Origin: Lachnospiraceae bacterium NSJ-143
Lineage (GTDB): Bacteria; Bacillota; Clostridia; Lachnospirales; Anaerotignaceae
Assembly: GCA_022867625.1 (NCBI GenBank)
Contig: JALIFM010000002.1
Location: 434,001-498,000 of the forward strand
Reading direction: 5' to 3'
Length of the DNA: 64,000 nucleotides
Below, piece after piece: positions 15,455 to 23,921 of the stretch. Made by a program: the position numbers and the translations under genes. The notes beneath the pieces are model-generated. The model made no database searches and was not told where the DNA came from. It saw nothing but the letters and a program-made list of their open reading frames with translations. Numbering within the stretch: position 1 is the first letter of the stretch; the number at the start of each line of letters is the position of its first letter.

Positions 15455-16885
15455 ATGAGAAGGCTTTTAAAGATAGCAGCATCTATACTGGCATTGTCGT
15501 TATCATTAAGCGGCTGCGGAAACAGCGGTGAGCGCATAAGCAGTGAACCTGTAACTATATCAATATGGCATTACTATAATGGCTCTCAGCAGCAGATATT
15601 TGACGAAATGGTTTCACAGTTTAATGAAACAAGAGGCGGAGAGCTTGGAATAGTAGTTGAGGCATTCAGCAAAGGCAATGTTAATGAGCTTGTGCAGAGT
15701 GTTCTTGATGCGGCAGACAAAAAAGTGGGAGCAGATGAGGTTCCGGATATAGTAGCGGCATACGAAGATACGGCTTATGAGCTTAAGAAAAGGGGAATGG
15801 CAGCGGACTTATCGCCATATATAACAAAAGATGAGGAAGCTGAGTTTATAGATTCATATATTGACGAGGCCAGAATGGGCAGTGAGGACTCGTTTATAAT
15901 TTTCCCAATAGCTAAATCAACAGAATGTATGGTGCTCAATAAGACCGATTGGGACAAATTTGAGTCTGAAACCGGCACAAAGCCTGATTTTTCTACATGG
16001 GAATCTATTGCGGCTATTGCCGAAAAGTATTATAACTGGACAGATTTAAAGACACCCGAACCTGATGACGGAAAAGCGTTTTTTGGACGTGATGCTATGG
16101 CAAATTATATGTTAATTGGTGCAAAACAGTTGGGCGTTGAGCTTTTTCAGGTGGAAAATGAAGAAGTAACATATAATTTAGATAAAGATGTTCTTCGCAG
16201 ACTTTGGGATAACTATTATGTGCCTTACATAAAAGGCTATTATGCAAGCATTGGAAGATTCAGGAGCGATGACGCAAAAACAGGTGATATTATTGCGCTT
16301 GTAGGCTCTACTTCCGGGGCCAGCTATTTTCCTACAGAGGTTAAGAAAAATGATGGCAGCAGCTACCCGATAGAGGCGGCTGTATATCCTCTTCCTGTTT
16401 TTGAGGGGGCAAAAAAGGTTAATGTACAGCAGGGTGCTGGCATGGTTGTAACCAAATCAACAAAAGAAAAGGAAACTGCCGCTACAGAATTCTTAAAATG
16501 GTTTACCGAAGAAAAACAGAATATATTGTTTTCGATTGATTCAGGATACCTTCCTGTCAAGAAAAAATCTAATGATATGAATATAATAAATGAATACACT
16601 GTGGATTCTGATATGTCTGATACAATGAGAGATGTGCTTGAGATTGGTGTAGAGATGACTAATAACTATGAGCTGTATACCACTCAGGCATTTGATAATG
16701 GCAATGAAGCAAGAAAAATTTTAGAAAATTCATTGATGAATAAGATTAACGAGGACATGGATAAAGTTAGGAGCGCTGTAAGTGCTGGTAAATCAAGGCA
16801 GGAGGCAGCAGCAGAATTTATAACGGACAGTAATTTTGACAGCTGGTATAATAGCCTGAAAACAGATTTGGAAAATGTAGGATAA
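15455..16885 (+). CDS. Orphan extracellular solute-binding lipoprotein (family 1, COG1653)
   Basis: A 476-residue ABC-type sugar/oligosaccharide-binding protein. The lipobox SLSGC at the end of a short signal peptide marks a lipoprotein anchored on the outer membrane face. The mature part opens with VTISIWHYYNGSQQQIFDEMV, the usual cluster B start, and contains FPIAKSTECMVLNK and MVVTKSTKEKETAATEFLKWF, hallmarks of the family. ATG 15455 with GGGGAGAT upstream is chosen. There is no permease or ATPase gene; instead a Cache-type GGDEF/EAL sensor gene follows 28 bases later. I infer that it acts as ligand carrier for that sensor rather than for transport. Confidence 0.88.
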   Translation: MRRLLKIAASILALSLSLSGCGNSGERISSEPVTISIWHYYNGSQQQIFDEMVSQFNETRGGELGIVVEAFSKGNVNELVQSVLDAADKKVGADEVPDIVAAYEDTAYELKKRGMAADLSPYITKDEEAEFIDSYIDEARMGSEDSFIIFPIAKSTECMVLNKTDWDKFESETGTKPDFSTWESIAAIAEKYYNWTDLKTPEPDDGKAFFGRDAMANYMLIGAKQLGVELFQVENEEVTYNLDKDVLRRLWDNYYVPYIKGYYASIGRFRSDDAKTGDIIALVGSTSGASYFPTEVKKNDGSSYPIEAAVYPLPVFEGAKKVNVQQGAGMVVTKSTKEKETAATEFLKWFTEEKQNILFSIDSGYLPVKKKSNDMNIINEYTVDSDMSDTMRDVLEIGVEMTNNYELYTTQAFDNGNEARKILENSLMNKINEDMDKVRSAVSAGKSRQEAAAEFITDSNFDSWYNSLKTDLENVG

Positions 16886-16913
16886 TCTATTTAAGATAAG
16901 GAAGCAGTACCTT

Positions 16914-19900
16914 ATGAAAATAAGAAGCGTAAAAAATAAAAATACAATACTAAAAAGGGTGCTGTACCCATTTATTGCTATACTTGTTCTTCAGGCGGTT
17001 CTGTATATATTTATTTTTTGGAACGGGGGTTCTATTTCCAATCTTGAGTCAAATGCCAAGGATATACTTAATGAAAGGGTACTGAACAGAAAAATTTACA
17101 TTGAAACCGATATGCTCCATAACTGGCGCAATATGAGTGAGGTCGAAGAAAAGATAATAAACCATGTGCAGGATGTGCTGGATGAAAACAATGCGGAGCT
17201 TGACGACATTAAAACAAACGCTGAGCTGAATGAAAAGATTATGGAAAGGGTATCTGAGGACATAATATACCTTTTAAGAAAGAATATGGTTACAGGGGCT
17301 TTTATGGTTCTTGATGGAAACGGTGCGGTTGCCGATTCATATTCGGGAAACGCCGGGTTTTATGTCAGGGATATGGACCCTTCCAACTATTCAGAAGGCG
17401 GTTCAGACATACTTATGGAAGTTGGTATGCCACAGCTGTCTAAAAAACTCAGAATTTCATTAGACAGCTATTGGGACAGCATGTTCCATTTCTCTGAACC
17501 GGGGGATAATCCTAAAGACAACTTCTTTTATAAACCTCTGATTGCAGCCAAAGAGCAGCAGAGCAAATACAGCAGCAGTAAGGACTTTGGTTATTGGTGT
17601 CCGTATTCTCCTCTGCATGATGAATCGCCGGAGGCTATTACTTATTCCATACCTCTTATAGCTGACGACGGTACAGTATTTGGTGTTATAGGTGTGGATA
17701 TTACTTATCAGTATATAAAGACACTGCTTAATTACGGCGAGATAATTAAAGACAAAAAGGGCGCTTACATATTTGCAACAAAAGAAACAGACAGCAACAT
17801 GTATAAAGTAATACTTACTGACGGACCGCAGTATAAAATTCACTTTATGAATGAAAATGAACTGTACTCAACTCCATCTGGCTATAATGAAATTGAGTAT
17901 TTTGATACTTATGACAAAAGTCATAAGTCAAAAATACTTGGGAGTGTGCAGGAGTTTAAGCTGTACAATGTGAATACACCTTTTGAGGATGAAAAGTGGT
18001 ATCTTATAGGAATGACTGATGAAAAGAGCCTTCTGGAAGTATCTGGACAGACTCAGACACAGCTTCTTGTATCGGCAGTTATAGCTTTCCTGCTTGGAAT
18101 TTTAGGTGTTTTTTATGTGTCATGGATTATAACTAAGCCTATCAAGGTATTAATGGATGACCTTAAAAACAGCGACCCTAACAAACCTATAAGCCTGCAT
18201 AAAATAAACATATATGAAATTGACAAGCTTGCAGATTCAGTTGAGCTTTTAAGCTCAAAAGTTGCAGAGTCAGCTGCCAAACTGTCTAAGATTATAAAGA
18301 TTTCAAACATACCTATAGCTGTGTTTGAATACTTGGAAGACGGTAAATCTGTATACTGCAGCCAGAATATATTTGATGTGCTCCATATACCTAATGACGG
18401 GTTCTCAAGAAAAGAAAGGGATATTATACCTGTAAGCGAGTTTAATATGCTTTTGAGTAAAATGTCAAAATATACCCATGATAAGCAGGACTCGGTTTAT
18501 AAAATTTCCAACGAGTCCGGTGATTATTGGGTGCGGCTTATTTTAGAAAAAGAATCAGAACGTTATCTTGGGCTTTTATTTGACATAACCAAAGATGTGC
18601 TGGAAAAACAGAAGATTGAGTTTGAAAGGGATTATGACAGCCTGACAGAGATGTATAATAGATACGCTTTTTCTAAGCTTATACATAACCTGTTTGAAAG
18701 CAAAAAGAGTACTATCAAAAACGCTGCTATGATTATGTGGGATTTGGATAATCTTAAATATATAAATGATACATATGGCCATGATTTTGGAGATATCTAT
18801 ATACATGAATTTGGGAAGTGCCTTAATATGCTTCCAAAGGGAAACTCTTTAATTGCCAGACGTTCTGGTGATGAATTCTATACGTTTATTTACGGCTATG
18901 ACACAAAGGAAGATGTCGATGAGGAAATATCTAATTTCAGCCGTTTGATAAATAATAAAAAGATAAGGCTTCCTAACGGTGATTATTTCGGGCTGAAGGT
19001 TTCAGCCGGTGTTTCATGGTATCCAAAAGATTCTCAGTCATATGAGGAGCTTATAAAATATGCGGATTTTGCTATGTACAGCGCTAAGCATAATTACAAG
19101 GGGAGCATGATGGAATTCAATATTGATGACTATCATGAAAACTCATTCCTAGTAAATGCACATGGTGATTTGAACCGGCTTATTGATAATCAGCTTGTAA
19201 ATTTTGCTATGCAGCCTATTTTGTCCGCAAAGACTGGTGAGATTTATGGCTATGAAATGCTTATGCGCCCTCAGATAGAAGCGCTTAAAAATCCTTCAAC
19301 TATATTGAAACTTGCATCTTCGCAGTCAAAACTTATACAGATAGAGCGCCTGACATTCTTTAAGGCTATGGAAGTTTATGAAAAGCGGCTTAATGAGGGA
19401 ATGGTTTTGCCAAATGCAAAAATCTTTATAAATTCCATACGCAGCGTGATATTGGGAAAAGAGGACAGAGAAGAATTTAAACGGCTTTATGGAAAGTATT
19501 TTGATAATGTTGTAATTGAGATTACAGAAAGTGAGCCTATAGATTCAGAAAGCCTTGAAAGTAAAATCACAATGCTTAAAGATTTTGGTGTAGAGGTAGC
19601 TATAGACGACCTGGGAACTGGATATAACAGTGAGTCTGCCATACTTTCAATTTCGCCTGAAATCGTAAAGATTGATATATCAATTATTAAAGATATTGAT
19701 AAGGATATAAACAGGCAGGAGCTTCTTAGAAGCATAATGAGGTTTGCAAGGCTTCAGAATGTACTGGTTTTGGCGGAAGGTGTTGAAACCAAAGAAGAAC
19801 TCAGATATCTTATTTCAGAGGGCATAGATTACCTTCAGGGATACTATCTTGGAAAGCCTTCGCTTGACAATTTTGATATTTCTGAAGAAACAGTTAAAGA

Positions 19901-19922
19901 AATAATTCAAATGAATAAATAA
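16914..19922 (+). CDS. Membrane sensor with Cache-like, PAS-like, GGDEF and EAL domains
   Basis: A 1002-residue c-di-GMP signalling protein. Order: membrane helix near 16-36; extracellular double-Cache-like region to about 380 (YSIPLIADDGTVFGVIGVDI is Cache-type); second helix 383-405 followed by a HAMP-like stretch; PAS-like region near 455-560; GGDEF domain with motif SGDEF near 651 and no upstream RxxD inhibitory site; EAL domain from about 760. EAL residues are all present: EML for EAL, N in INSIRS, ITE, DDLG, KID, AEGVET and LQGY. Both synthesis and breakdown of c-di-GMP are therefore possible. It is paired with the solute-binding lipoprotein upstream. Terminator directly follows. Confidence 0.92.
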   Translation: MKIRSVKNKNTILKRVLYPFIAILVLQAVLYIFIFWNGGSISNLESNAKDILNERVLNRKIYIETDMLHNWRNMSEVEEKIINHVQDVLDENNAELDDIKTNAELNEKIMERVSEDIIYLLRKNMVTGAFMVLDGNGAVADSYSGNAGFYVRDMDPSNYSEGGSDILMEVGMPQLSKKLRISLDSYWDSMFHFSEPGDNPKDNFFYKPLIAAKEQQSKYSSSKDFGYWCPYSPLHDESPEAITYSIPLIADDGTVFGVIGVDITYQYIKTLLNYGEIIKDKKGAYIFATKETDSNMYKVILTDGPQYKIHFMNENELYSTPSGYNEIEYFDTYDKSHKSKILGSVQEFKLYNVNTPFEDEKWYLIGMTDEKSLLEVSGQTQTQLLVSAVIAFLLGILGVFYVSWIITKPIKVLMDDLKNSDPNKPISLHKINIYEIDKLADSVELLSSKVAESAAKLSKIIKISNIPIAVFEYLEDGKSVYCSQNIFDVLHIPNDGFSRKERDIIPVSEFNMLLSKMSKYTHDKQDSVYKISNESGDYWVRLILEKESERYLGLLFDITKDVLEKQKIEFERDYDSLTEMYNRYAFSKLIHNLFESKKSTIKNAAMIMWDLDNLKYINDTYGHDFGDIYIHEFGKCLNMLPKGNSLIARRSGDEFYTFIYGYDTKEDVDEEISNFSRLINNKKIRLPNGDYFGLKVSAGVSWYPKDSQSYEELIKYADFAMYSAKHNYKGSMMEFNIDDYHENSFLVNAHGDLNRLIDNQLVNFAMQPILSAKTGEIYGYEMLMRPQIEALKNPSTILKLASSQSKLIQIERLTFFKAMEVYEKRLNEGMVLPNAKIFINSIRSVILGKEDREEFKRLYGKYFDNVVIEITESEPIDSESLESKITMLKDFGVEVAIDDLGTGYNSESAILSISPEIVKIDISIIKDIDKDINRQELLRSIMRFARLQNVLVLAEGVETKEELRYLISEGIDYLQGYYLGKPSLDNFDISEETVKEIIQMNK

Positions 19923-19928
19923 CTGGCA

Positions 19929-19967
19929 AACAGGCACAGCGGGAGTAACTTCTGTGCCTGTTTTTTT
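19929..19967 (+). terminator. Terminator after the GGDEF-EAL gene
   Basis: Perfect 11-bp stem (19929-19939 with 19952-19962), 3' end running into seven T. Confidence 0.93.
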
Positions 19968-20030
19968 GTGCTTTCAGGAGTTATTTGATGTATAATAGTC
20001 TTAAATAAGTTGGTGAAGGGTTGTTTGATA

Positions 20031-20154
20031 TGGTTAAAAAAGAAGCTGTAATGTAGTAGCGGCTACTAATGAGTAGCAGTATACCTCTGTGCATTGCAGT
20101 GTGCTTAAAAAGGCTGTGTGACAGCTTAAGGAAGCTGTAGATAAATTAAATAGT
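20031..20154 (+). pseudogene. Possible decayed short gene, with palindrome
   Basis: After GGTGAAGGG at 20012-20020, ATG at 20031 opens MVKKEAVM and then meets two TAG codons. Shifting frame, the following bases read AATNE-stop-QYTSVHCSVLKKAV-stop-QLKEAVDKLNSLK-stop up to about 20154, which looks protein-like. This may be a small gene broken by a frameshift and stops, or chance. A perfect 15-base palindrome TAGTAGC-G-GCTACTA covers 20054-20068, at the apparent break. A -10-like TATAAT lies at 19991-19996. Low confidence. Confidence 0.2.
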
Positions 20155-20179
20155 TTAAAATAAGAAGGAGAGATGTTTT

Positions 20180-20440
20180 ATGAAAATTACTGTTATTGGA
20201 AGTCATTTATGTCCAGATACACTGTTTGCGCTTAATAAATTGAAAGAGGCAAATGCAGATATTGACTTTCTGGATATTTCATCAAATCTGCCGGATTTAA
20301 AGGTTTATCTTTCAGTTAGGGAAAGAAGCCCACTTTATAATACTGTGCGTGAAAATGGAGGAATTGGCATACCGTATTTCAGTATGGGAGATGGGACAGA
20401 AACACTTGACATAAATACAGTATTGAAAAAATTAAATTAA
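20180..20440 (+). CDS. Glutaredoxin-related protein
   Basis: An 86-residue thioredoxin-fold protein, cytoplasmic. It begins MKITVIGSHLCPDT with a single active-site-like Cys (CPDT in place of CPYC), and the cis-Pro loop GIGIPYFSMGDG is present. The match is to short Clostridial glutaredoxin-related proteins. Loss of the second active-site Cys means it cannot act by the dithiol mechanism; a monothiol or non-redox role is likely. AAGGAGAG precedes ATG. A terminator follows, so it is either alone or transcribed with the possible decayed gene upstream. Confidence 0.8.
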   Translation: MKITVIGSHLCPDTLFALNKLKEANADIDFLDISSNLPDLKVYLSVRERSPLYNTVRENGGIGIPYFSMGDGTETLDINTVLKKLN

Positions 20441-20456
20441 CTGGTTTATAATTTTA

Positions 20457-20494
20457 GCCGCTTTTGGATATTAATCCTTGGGCGGCGTTTTTTG
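20457..20494 (+). terminator. Terminator after the glutaredoxin-like gene
   Basis: GCCGC/GCGGC outer stem (20457-20461 with 20482-20486), inner GGAT/ATCC pairing, followed by GTTTTTTG. The 240 bases from here to the next start hold a candidate promoter (TTGCTT, 16 bases, TATATT, 20542-20569) and no recognised riboswitch. Confidence 0.82.
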
Positions 20495-20735
20495 TTGTAT
20501 TCAGTAAATTAATCTGGTTTTGTAATTGTATGACGGAAAATTTGCTTCTGAGTATGTACAATTTATATTTTATATGGTAAGATTTTCTTTATTCACAGCA
20601 TTATGGCTTTGTATATGGGGATATCAGAAAATAGCCTTTTGCTGAATTTTTACAAACAGGGGAGGATATATAGTAGCTTTAGGTTTTTCTGCTTGGGCTG
20701 TATATCCAAAAATTTTATTATCAGGGGGTTGCATA

Positions 20736-22139
20736 ATGGATTTACATCATCAGAAAAGGAGCAGTTTTACAGGCTCACTTGGGTTTGTGCTTGCGGCGGC
20801 GGGAAGCGCTGTAGGTCTTGGAAATATCTGGAGGTTTCCGTATCTTGCGGCTAAGGACGGAGGAGGAGTATTTCTTCTTTGCTATATTGTCCTTGCACTT
20901 ACATTTGGTTTTGCCCTTTTAACTACAGAGCTTGCTATTGGCAGAAAGACAGCCCAAAGTCCGCTTACAGCATATAAGGTTATTAACAGAAACTGGGGCT
21001 GGCTCGGAATGATTGCGTGCCTTGTACCTACAATAATACTTCCTTACTATTGTGCTATAGGCGGGTGGGTACTGAAATATTTGTGTACATATATCACAGG
21101 TGGCGGTTCAGCCGCGGTAGCTGATACGTATTTTACATCGTTTATTACATCTCAGTGGTCTCCTATTTTATGGTTTGTTATTTTTCTTGGGGCTACTGCT
21201 TTTGTGGTTTACAGAGGAGTCAACAAGGGCATAGAAAACTATTCAAAAATACTTCTTCCTGTTCTTCTGGTGCTTATTATAGGCATAGCGTTTTTTTCAT
21301 TAACACTTACTCATACTGATGAAAATGGAATGACAAGAACCGGCCTTGAAGGACTTGCCGTTTATGTAATACCGGATTTTACAGGTATGACAATTAAAAA
21401 ATTCTTTATAATACTTATGGACGCTATGGGACAGCTCTTTTTTTCAATAAGTGTGGCTATGGGCATTATGGTTGCTTATGGCTCTTATGTAAAAAAGGAT
21501 ACAAACCTTGGAAGGTCGGTTAACCAGATAGAAATTTTTGACAGCCTCGTGGCTTTTTTGGCAGGAATGATGATAGTGCCGGCTGTGTTTACATTTATGG
21601 GGCCGGAAGGAATGTCGGCAGGACCTGGTCTTATGTTTGTGTCGCTGCCAAAGGTATTTGCATCTATGGGGTTTGCGGGCAATATAATAGGTGTGCTGTT
21701 TTTTCTTATGGTTACTTTTGCCGCGGTTACTTCATCAGTTTCGGTAATGGAGGCCATAGTGTCCAGCGCTATGGACAGGTTTAAATTTACCAGAAAAAAA
21801 TCAACTGTAGTAGTAGGAATAATAACCTTAATTGCCGGTATTGTGGTTTGCCTTGGTTATAACCTGTTTTATTTTGAGCTTACACTTCCTAACGGGGCTA
21901 CAGCGCAGATACTTGATGTACTTGATTATTTGAGCAATAACTGTCTTATGCCTCTTGTAGGGTTTTTAACATGTATACTTATCGGTTGGGTAGCAAAGCC
22001 GAAATGTATAATAGATGAAATGACATCAAGTGGGCATAAATTTGGGCGTCAGAGGCTTTATGTTGTTATGATGAAGTTTGTCGCTCCGGTGCTGCTGTTT
22101 ATACTGCTTATCCAGTCTGTAGGTATATTTAAGCTTTAA
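20736..22139 (+). CDS. Sodium-dependent neurotransmitter-symporter family (NSS) transporter
   Basis: A 467-residue integral membrane protein of the LeuT fold with about 12 hydrophobic segments. The first helix carries the family signature AAAGSAVGLGNIWRFPYLA, including the residues that form the sodium and substrate sites and the gating Arg (NIWRFPY). Further signatures: GGWVLKYL, GQLFFSISVAMG and VTFAAVTSSVSVMEA. NSS members import amino acids with Na+; the substrate here cannot be deduced. ATG is preceded by CAGGGGG. Monocistronic with its own terminator. A paralogue with a different first helix lies at 27758-29068. Confidence 0.93.
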   Translation: MDLHHQKRSSFTGSLGFVLAAAGSAVGLGNIWRFPYLAAKDGGGVFLLCYIVLALTFGFALLTTELAIGRKTAQSPLTAYKVINRNWGWLGMIACLVPTIILPYYCAIGGWVLKYLCTYITGGGSAAVADTYFTSFITSQWSPILWFVIFLGATAFVVYRGVNKGIENYSKILLPVLLVLIIGIAFFSLTLTHTDENGMTRTGLEGLAVYVIPDFTGMTIKKFFIILMDAMGQLFFSISVAMGIMVAYGSYVKKDTNLGRSVNQIEIFDSLVAFLAGMMIVPAVFTFMGPEGMSAGPGLMFVSLPKVFASMGFAGNIIGVLFFLMVTFAAVTSSVSVMEAIVSSAMDRFKFTRKKSTVVVGIITLIAGIVVCLGYNLFYFELTLPNGATAQILDVLDYLSNNCLMPLVGFLTCILIGWVAKPKCIIDEMTSSGHKFGRQRLYVVMMKFVAPVLLFILLIQSVGIFKL

Positions 22140-22158
22140 TATGTTTTTTGGATTTATT

Positions 22159-22190
22159 AAAACTCTCCTTTTGAAAAAGGAGAGTTTTTT
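22159..22190 (+). terminator. Terminator after the first NSS transporter
   Basis: Twelve-bp stem (22159-22170 with 22177-22188), loop TTGAAA, six-T end. Confidence 0.93.
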
Positions 22191-22304
22191 GTTTAAATTT
22201 TTAGGAGCGACAATTTTGACTTCAACAATACAAAAGTCATTTTTTGTGCAAAGAAACAATGCAGATTAAGAAAACAAAGTTTTCTGAGGAAATTTACTGT
22301 AATG

Positions 22305-22313
22305 TGGTATAAT
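22305..22313 (+). promoter_or_regulatory. Extended -10 promoter of the first ZIP gene
   Basis: TGG-TATAAT, an extended -10 with a consensus hexamer and no good -35; the start codon is 58 bases downstream. No metal-responsive operator was recognised here. Confidence 0.5.
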
Positions 22314-22370
22314 AATATTTATATAGTAGCTTGATAAGTATTTAACATCTGCATTTAAGGAGATTTTGAT

Positions 22371-23150
22371 ATGACTAATGTTATTTTGGGTTTGGCTATA
22401 CCATTTTTAGGCACTTCACTGGGCGCAGCGTGTGTATTTTTTATAAAGGACCAATTAAGCCAGTTCACACAAAAAATGCTCCTTGGTTTTGCTTCTGGGG
22501 TTATGGTGGCGGCTTCTGTCTGGTCTTTGATTATACCTTCTATGGATATGTCATATCAGCTGGGAAAACTGGCTTTTGTACCGGCTGCTGCTGGTTTTAT
22601 TCTGGGTATAGGATTTTTGCTGATTATGGACAGGACTATTCCTCATTTGCATGTAGGCAGTGATAAATCTGAAGGTTTAAGGTTTGCTCTGCCTAAAACA
22701 ACAATGCTTATATTGGCGGTTACTCTCCATAATATTCCTGAGGGAATGGCGGTAGGTGTCGTATTTGCCGGAATGCTTTCTGGAAACACAGATATAACAT
22801 CGGCTGGGGCATTTGTTTTGGCTGTAGGCATAGCAATACAAAACTTTCCTGAAGGCGCCATAGTGTCACTGCCTATGAAAAGCGAAGGTGTTTCTAAATT
22901 AAGGGCATTTTTATATGGCAGTCTGTCCGGCATAGTGGAGCCGATAGGTGGGGCTTTGACAGTGCTGATGGCTGGTTTTGTAACGCCGGCTTTGCCATAT
23001 CTGCTTTCATTTGCTGCGGGAGCCATGATATATGTTGTTGTTGAGGAGCTTATACCGGAAGCCAGCCAGGGTGAACACAGCAACATTGGAACTATTGGAT
23101 TTGCAGCTGGTTTTGTTTTAATGATGATTTTGGATGTAGCCCTTGGATAA
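22371..23150 (+). CDS. ZIP family metal transporter (ZupT-like), copy 1
   Basis: A 259-residue polytopic membrane protein with about eight helices. The two metal-site helices are clear: HNIPEGMAVGV near residue 120 and NFPEGAIVSLP near 160; a late acidic helix reads VVEELIPEA. ZIP proteins bring Zn2+, Fe2+ or Mn2+ into the cytoplasm. A short hydrophilic loop with HLHV (about residue 100) separates helices three and four, as in GufA-type members. AAGGAGAT precedes ATG. A paralogue sits at 32791-33585 on the other strand. Confidence 0.92.
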   Translation: MTNVILGLAIPFLGTSLGAACVFFIKDQLSQFTQKMLLGFASGVMVAASVWSLIIPSMDMSYQLGKLAFVPAAAGFILGIGFLLIMDRTIPHLHVGSDKSEGLRFALPKTTMLILAVTLHNIPEGMAVGVVFAGMLSGNTDITSAGAFVLAVGIAIQNFPEGAIVSLPMKSEGVSKLRAFLYGSLSGIVEPIGGALTVLMAGFVTPALPYLLSFAAGAMIYVVVEELIPEASQGEHSNIGTIGFAAGFVLMMILDVALG

Positions 23151-23195
23151 AATGTATTAATACATTTTATTTTTGCTGGTATCGGGAGGGTTCTG

Positions 23196-23750
23196 ATGAA
23201 AAAAACTATAAAAAAAATAGACAGGCATGTTTCGCTTAACATACAGGATAATATGAGGAATCATGTTTTAAACCCGGTGTTTAAAATTATTACACACACA
23301 GGAGACGCAGGCATTTTGTGGATAGCTGTATCAGCGGCGCTTGTTCTGAGCAGGAAGCACAAAAAAGCCGGAGTCATCTTATCCTGCGCGCTTGCATATT
23401 CGTTGATAATAAATAATGTTGTATTAAAGAATATCATTGGCCGGACAAGGCCATTTGAATCTATTAATGAGCTTATTGCTCTGATAACAGAACCTGAAGA
23501 TTTCTCGTTTCCGTCAGGTCATACCGCCAGCTCATTTGCAGCGGCGTATGTTATATCAAAAAATGTTTCTGAACGGTTGGGAAAGTATGCCATTATATAC
23601 GCAATAGCTATGGGGGTATCAAGAATTTATCTGGGTGTTCATTATTTTACAGATGTTTTATTTGGCGCGTTAAGCGGACTGTTTTGCGGAATGCAGGCAC
23701 AGCATATTGTTGAAATGTATGAAAATAAATGTAACATAAATAAATTGTAA
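23196..23750 (+). CDS. PAP2-family membrane phosphatase
   Basis: A 184-residue membrane protein with the three PAP2 signatures intact: KX6RP at K78 to P86 (KNIIGRTRP), PSGH at 106-109, and SRX5HX3D at S142 to D153 (SRIYLGVHYFTD). The Arg, two His and Asp needed for catalysis are present. PAP2 membrane phosphatases dephosphorylate lipid phosphates; undecaprenyl pyrophosphate (cell-wall lipid carrier recycling) or phosphatidylglycerol phosphate are the usual bacterial substrates, but this one is unassigned. Starts 45 bases after the ZIP gene; TCGGGAGGG precedes ATG. A two-gene transcript is likely, though functionally unrelated. Confidence 0.92.
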   Translation: MKKTIKKIDRHVSLNIQDNMRNHVLNPVFKIITHTGDAGILWIAVSAALVLSRKHKKAGVILSCALAYSLIINNVVLKNIIGRTRPFESINELIALITEPEDFSFPSGHTASSFAAAYVISKNVSERLGKYAIIYAIAMGVSRIYLGVHYFTDVLFGALSGLFCGMQAQHIVEMYENKCNINKL

Positions 23751-23813
23751 AAGTGATTTATATTCTGTAATTATGTTTATTAAGTAAAAAAATAAACTAT
23801 TTATTTGCGGTGA

Positions 23814-23842
23814 TTGTTTTTTAGAATGTTTTGGGTTACAAT
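23814..23842 (+). promoter_or_regulatory. Promoter of the double-SBP GGDEF gene
   Basis: -35 TTGTTT 23814-23819, 17 bases, -10 TACAAT 23837-23842, 80 bases before the start codon. Confidence 0.6.
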
Positions 23843-23921
23843 ATATGACGTGATAAGAAAATTTATTTTTATTTTGTAATTTTAAATTAAATGAAATCTG
23901 ATAAGAAGGGTGAAGTAAAGC

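Noticed and set aside
20495-20735. Glycine or other riboswitch before the first NSS transporter
   Set aside because: No conserved aptamer core could be recognised by eye; only a candidate promoter is seen.
22643-23242. 199-codon leftward frame opposite the first ZIP gene
   Set aside because: It is the antisense shadow of a clear transporter gene, Pro/Thr/Ser-rich, with no family motif.
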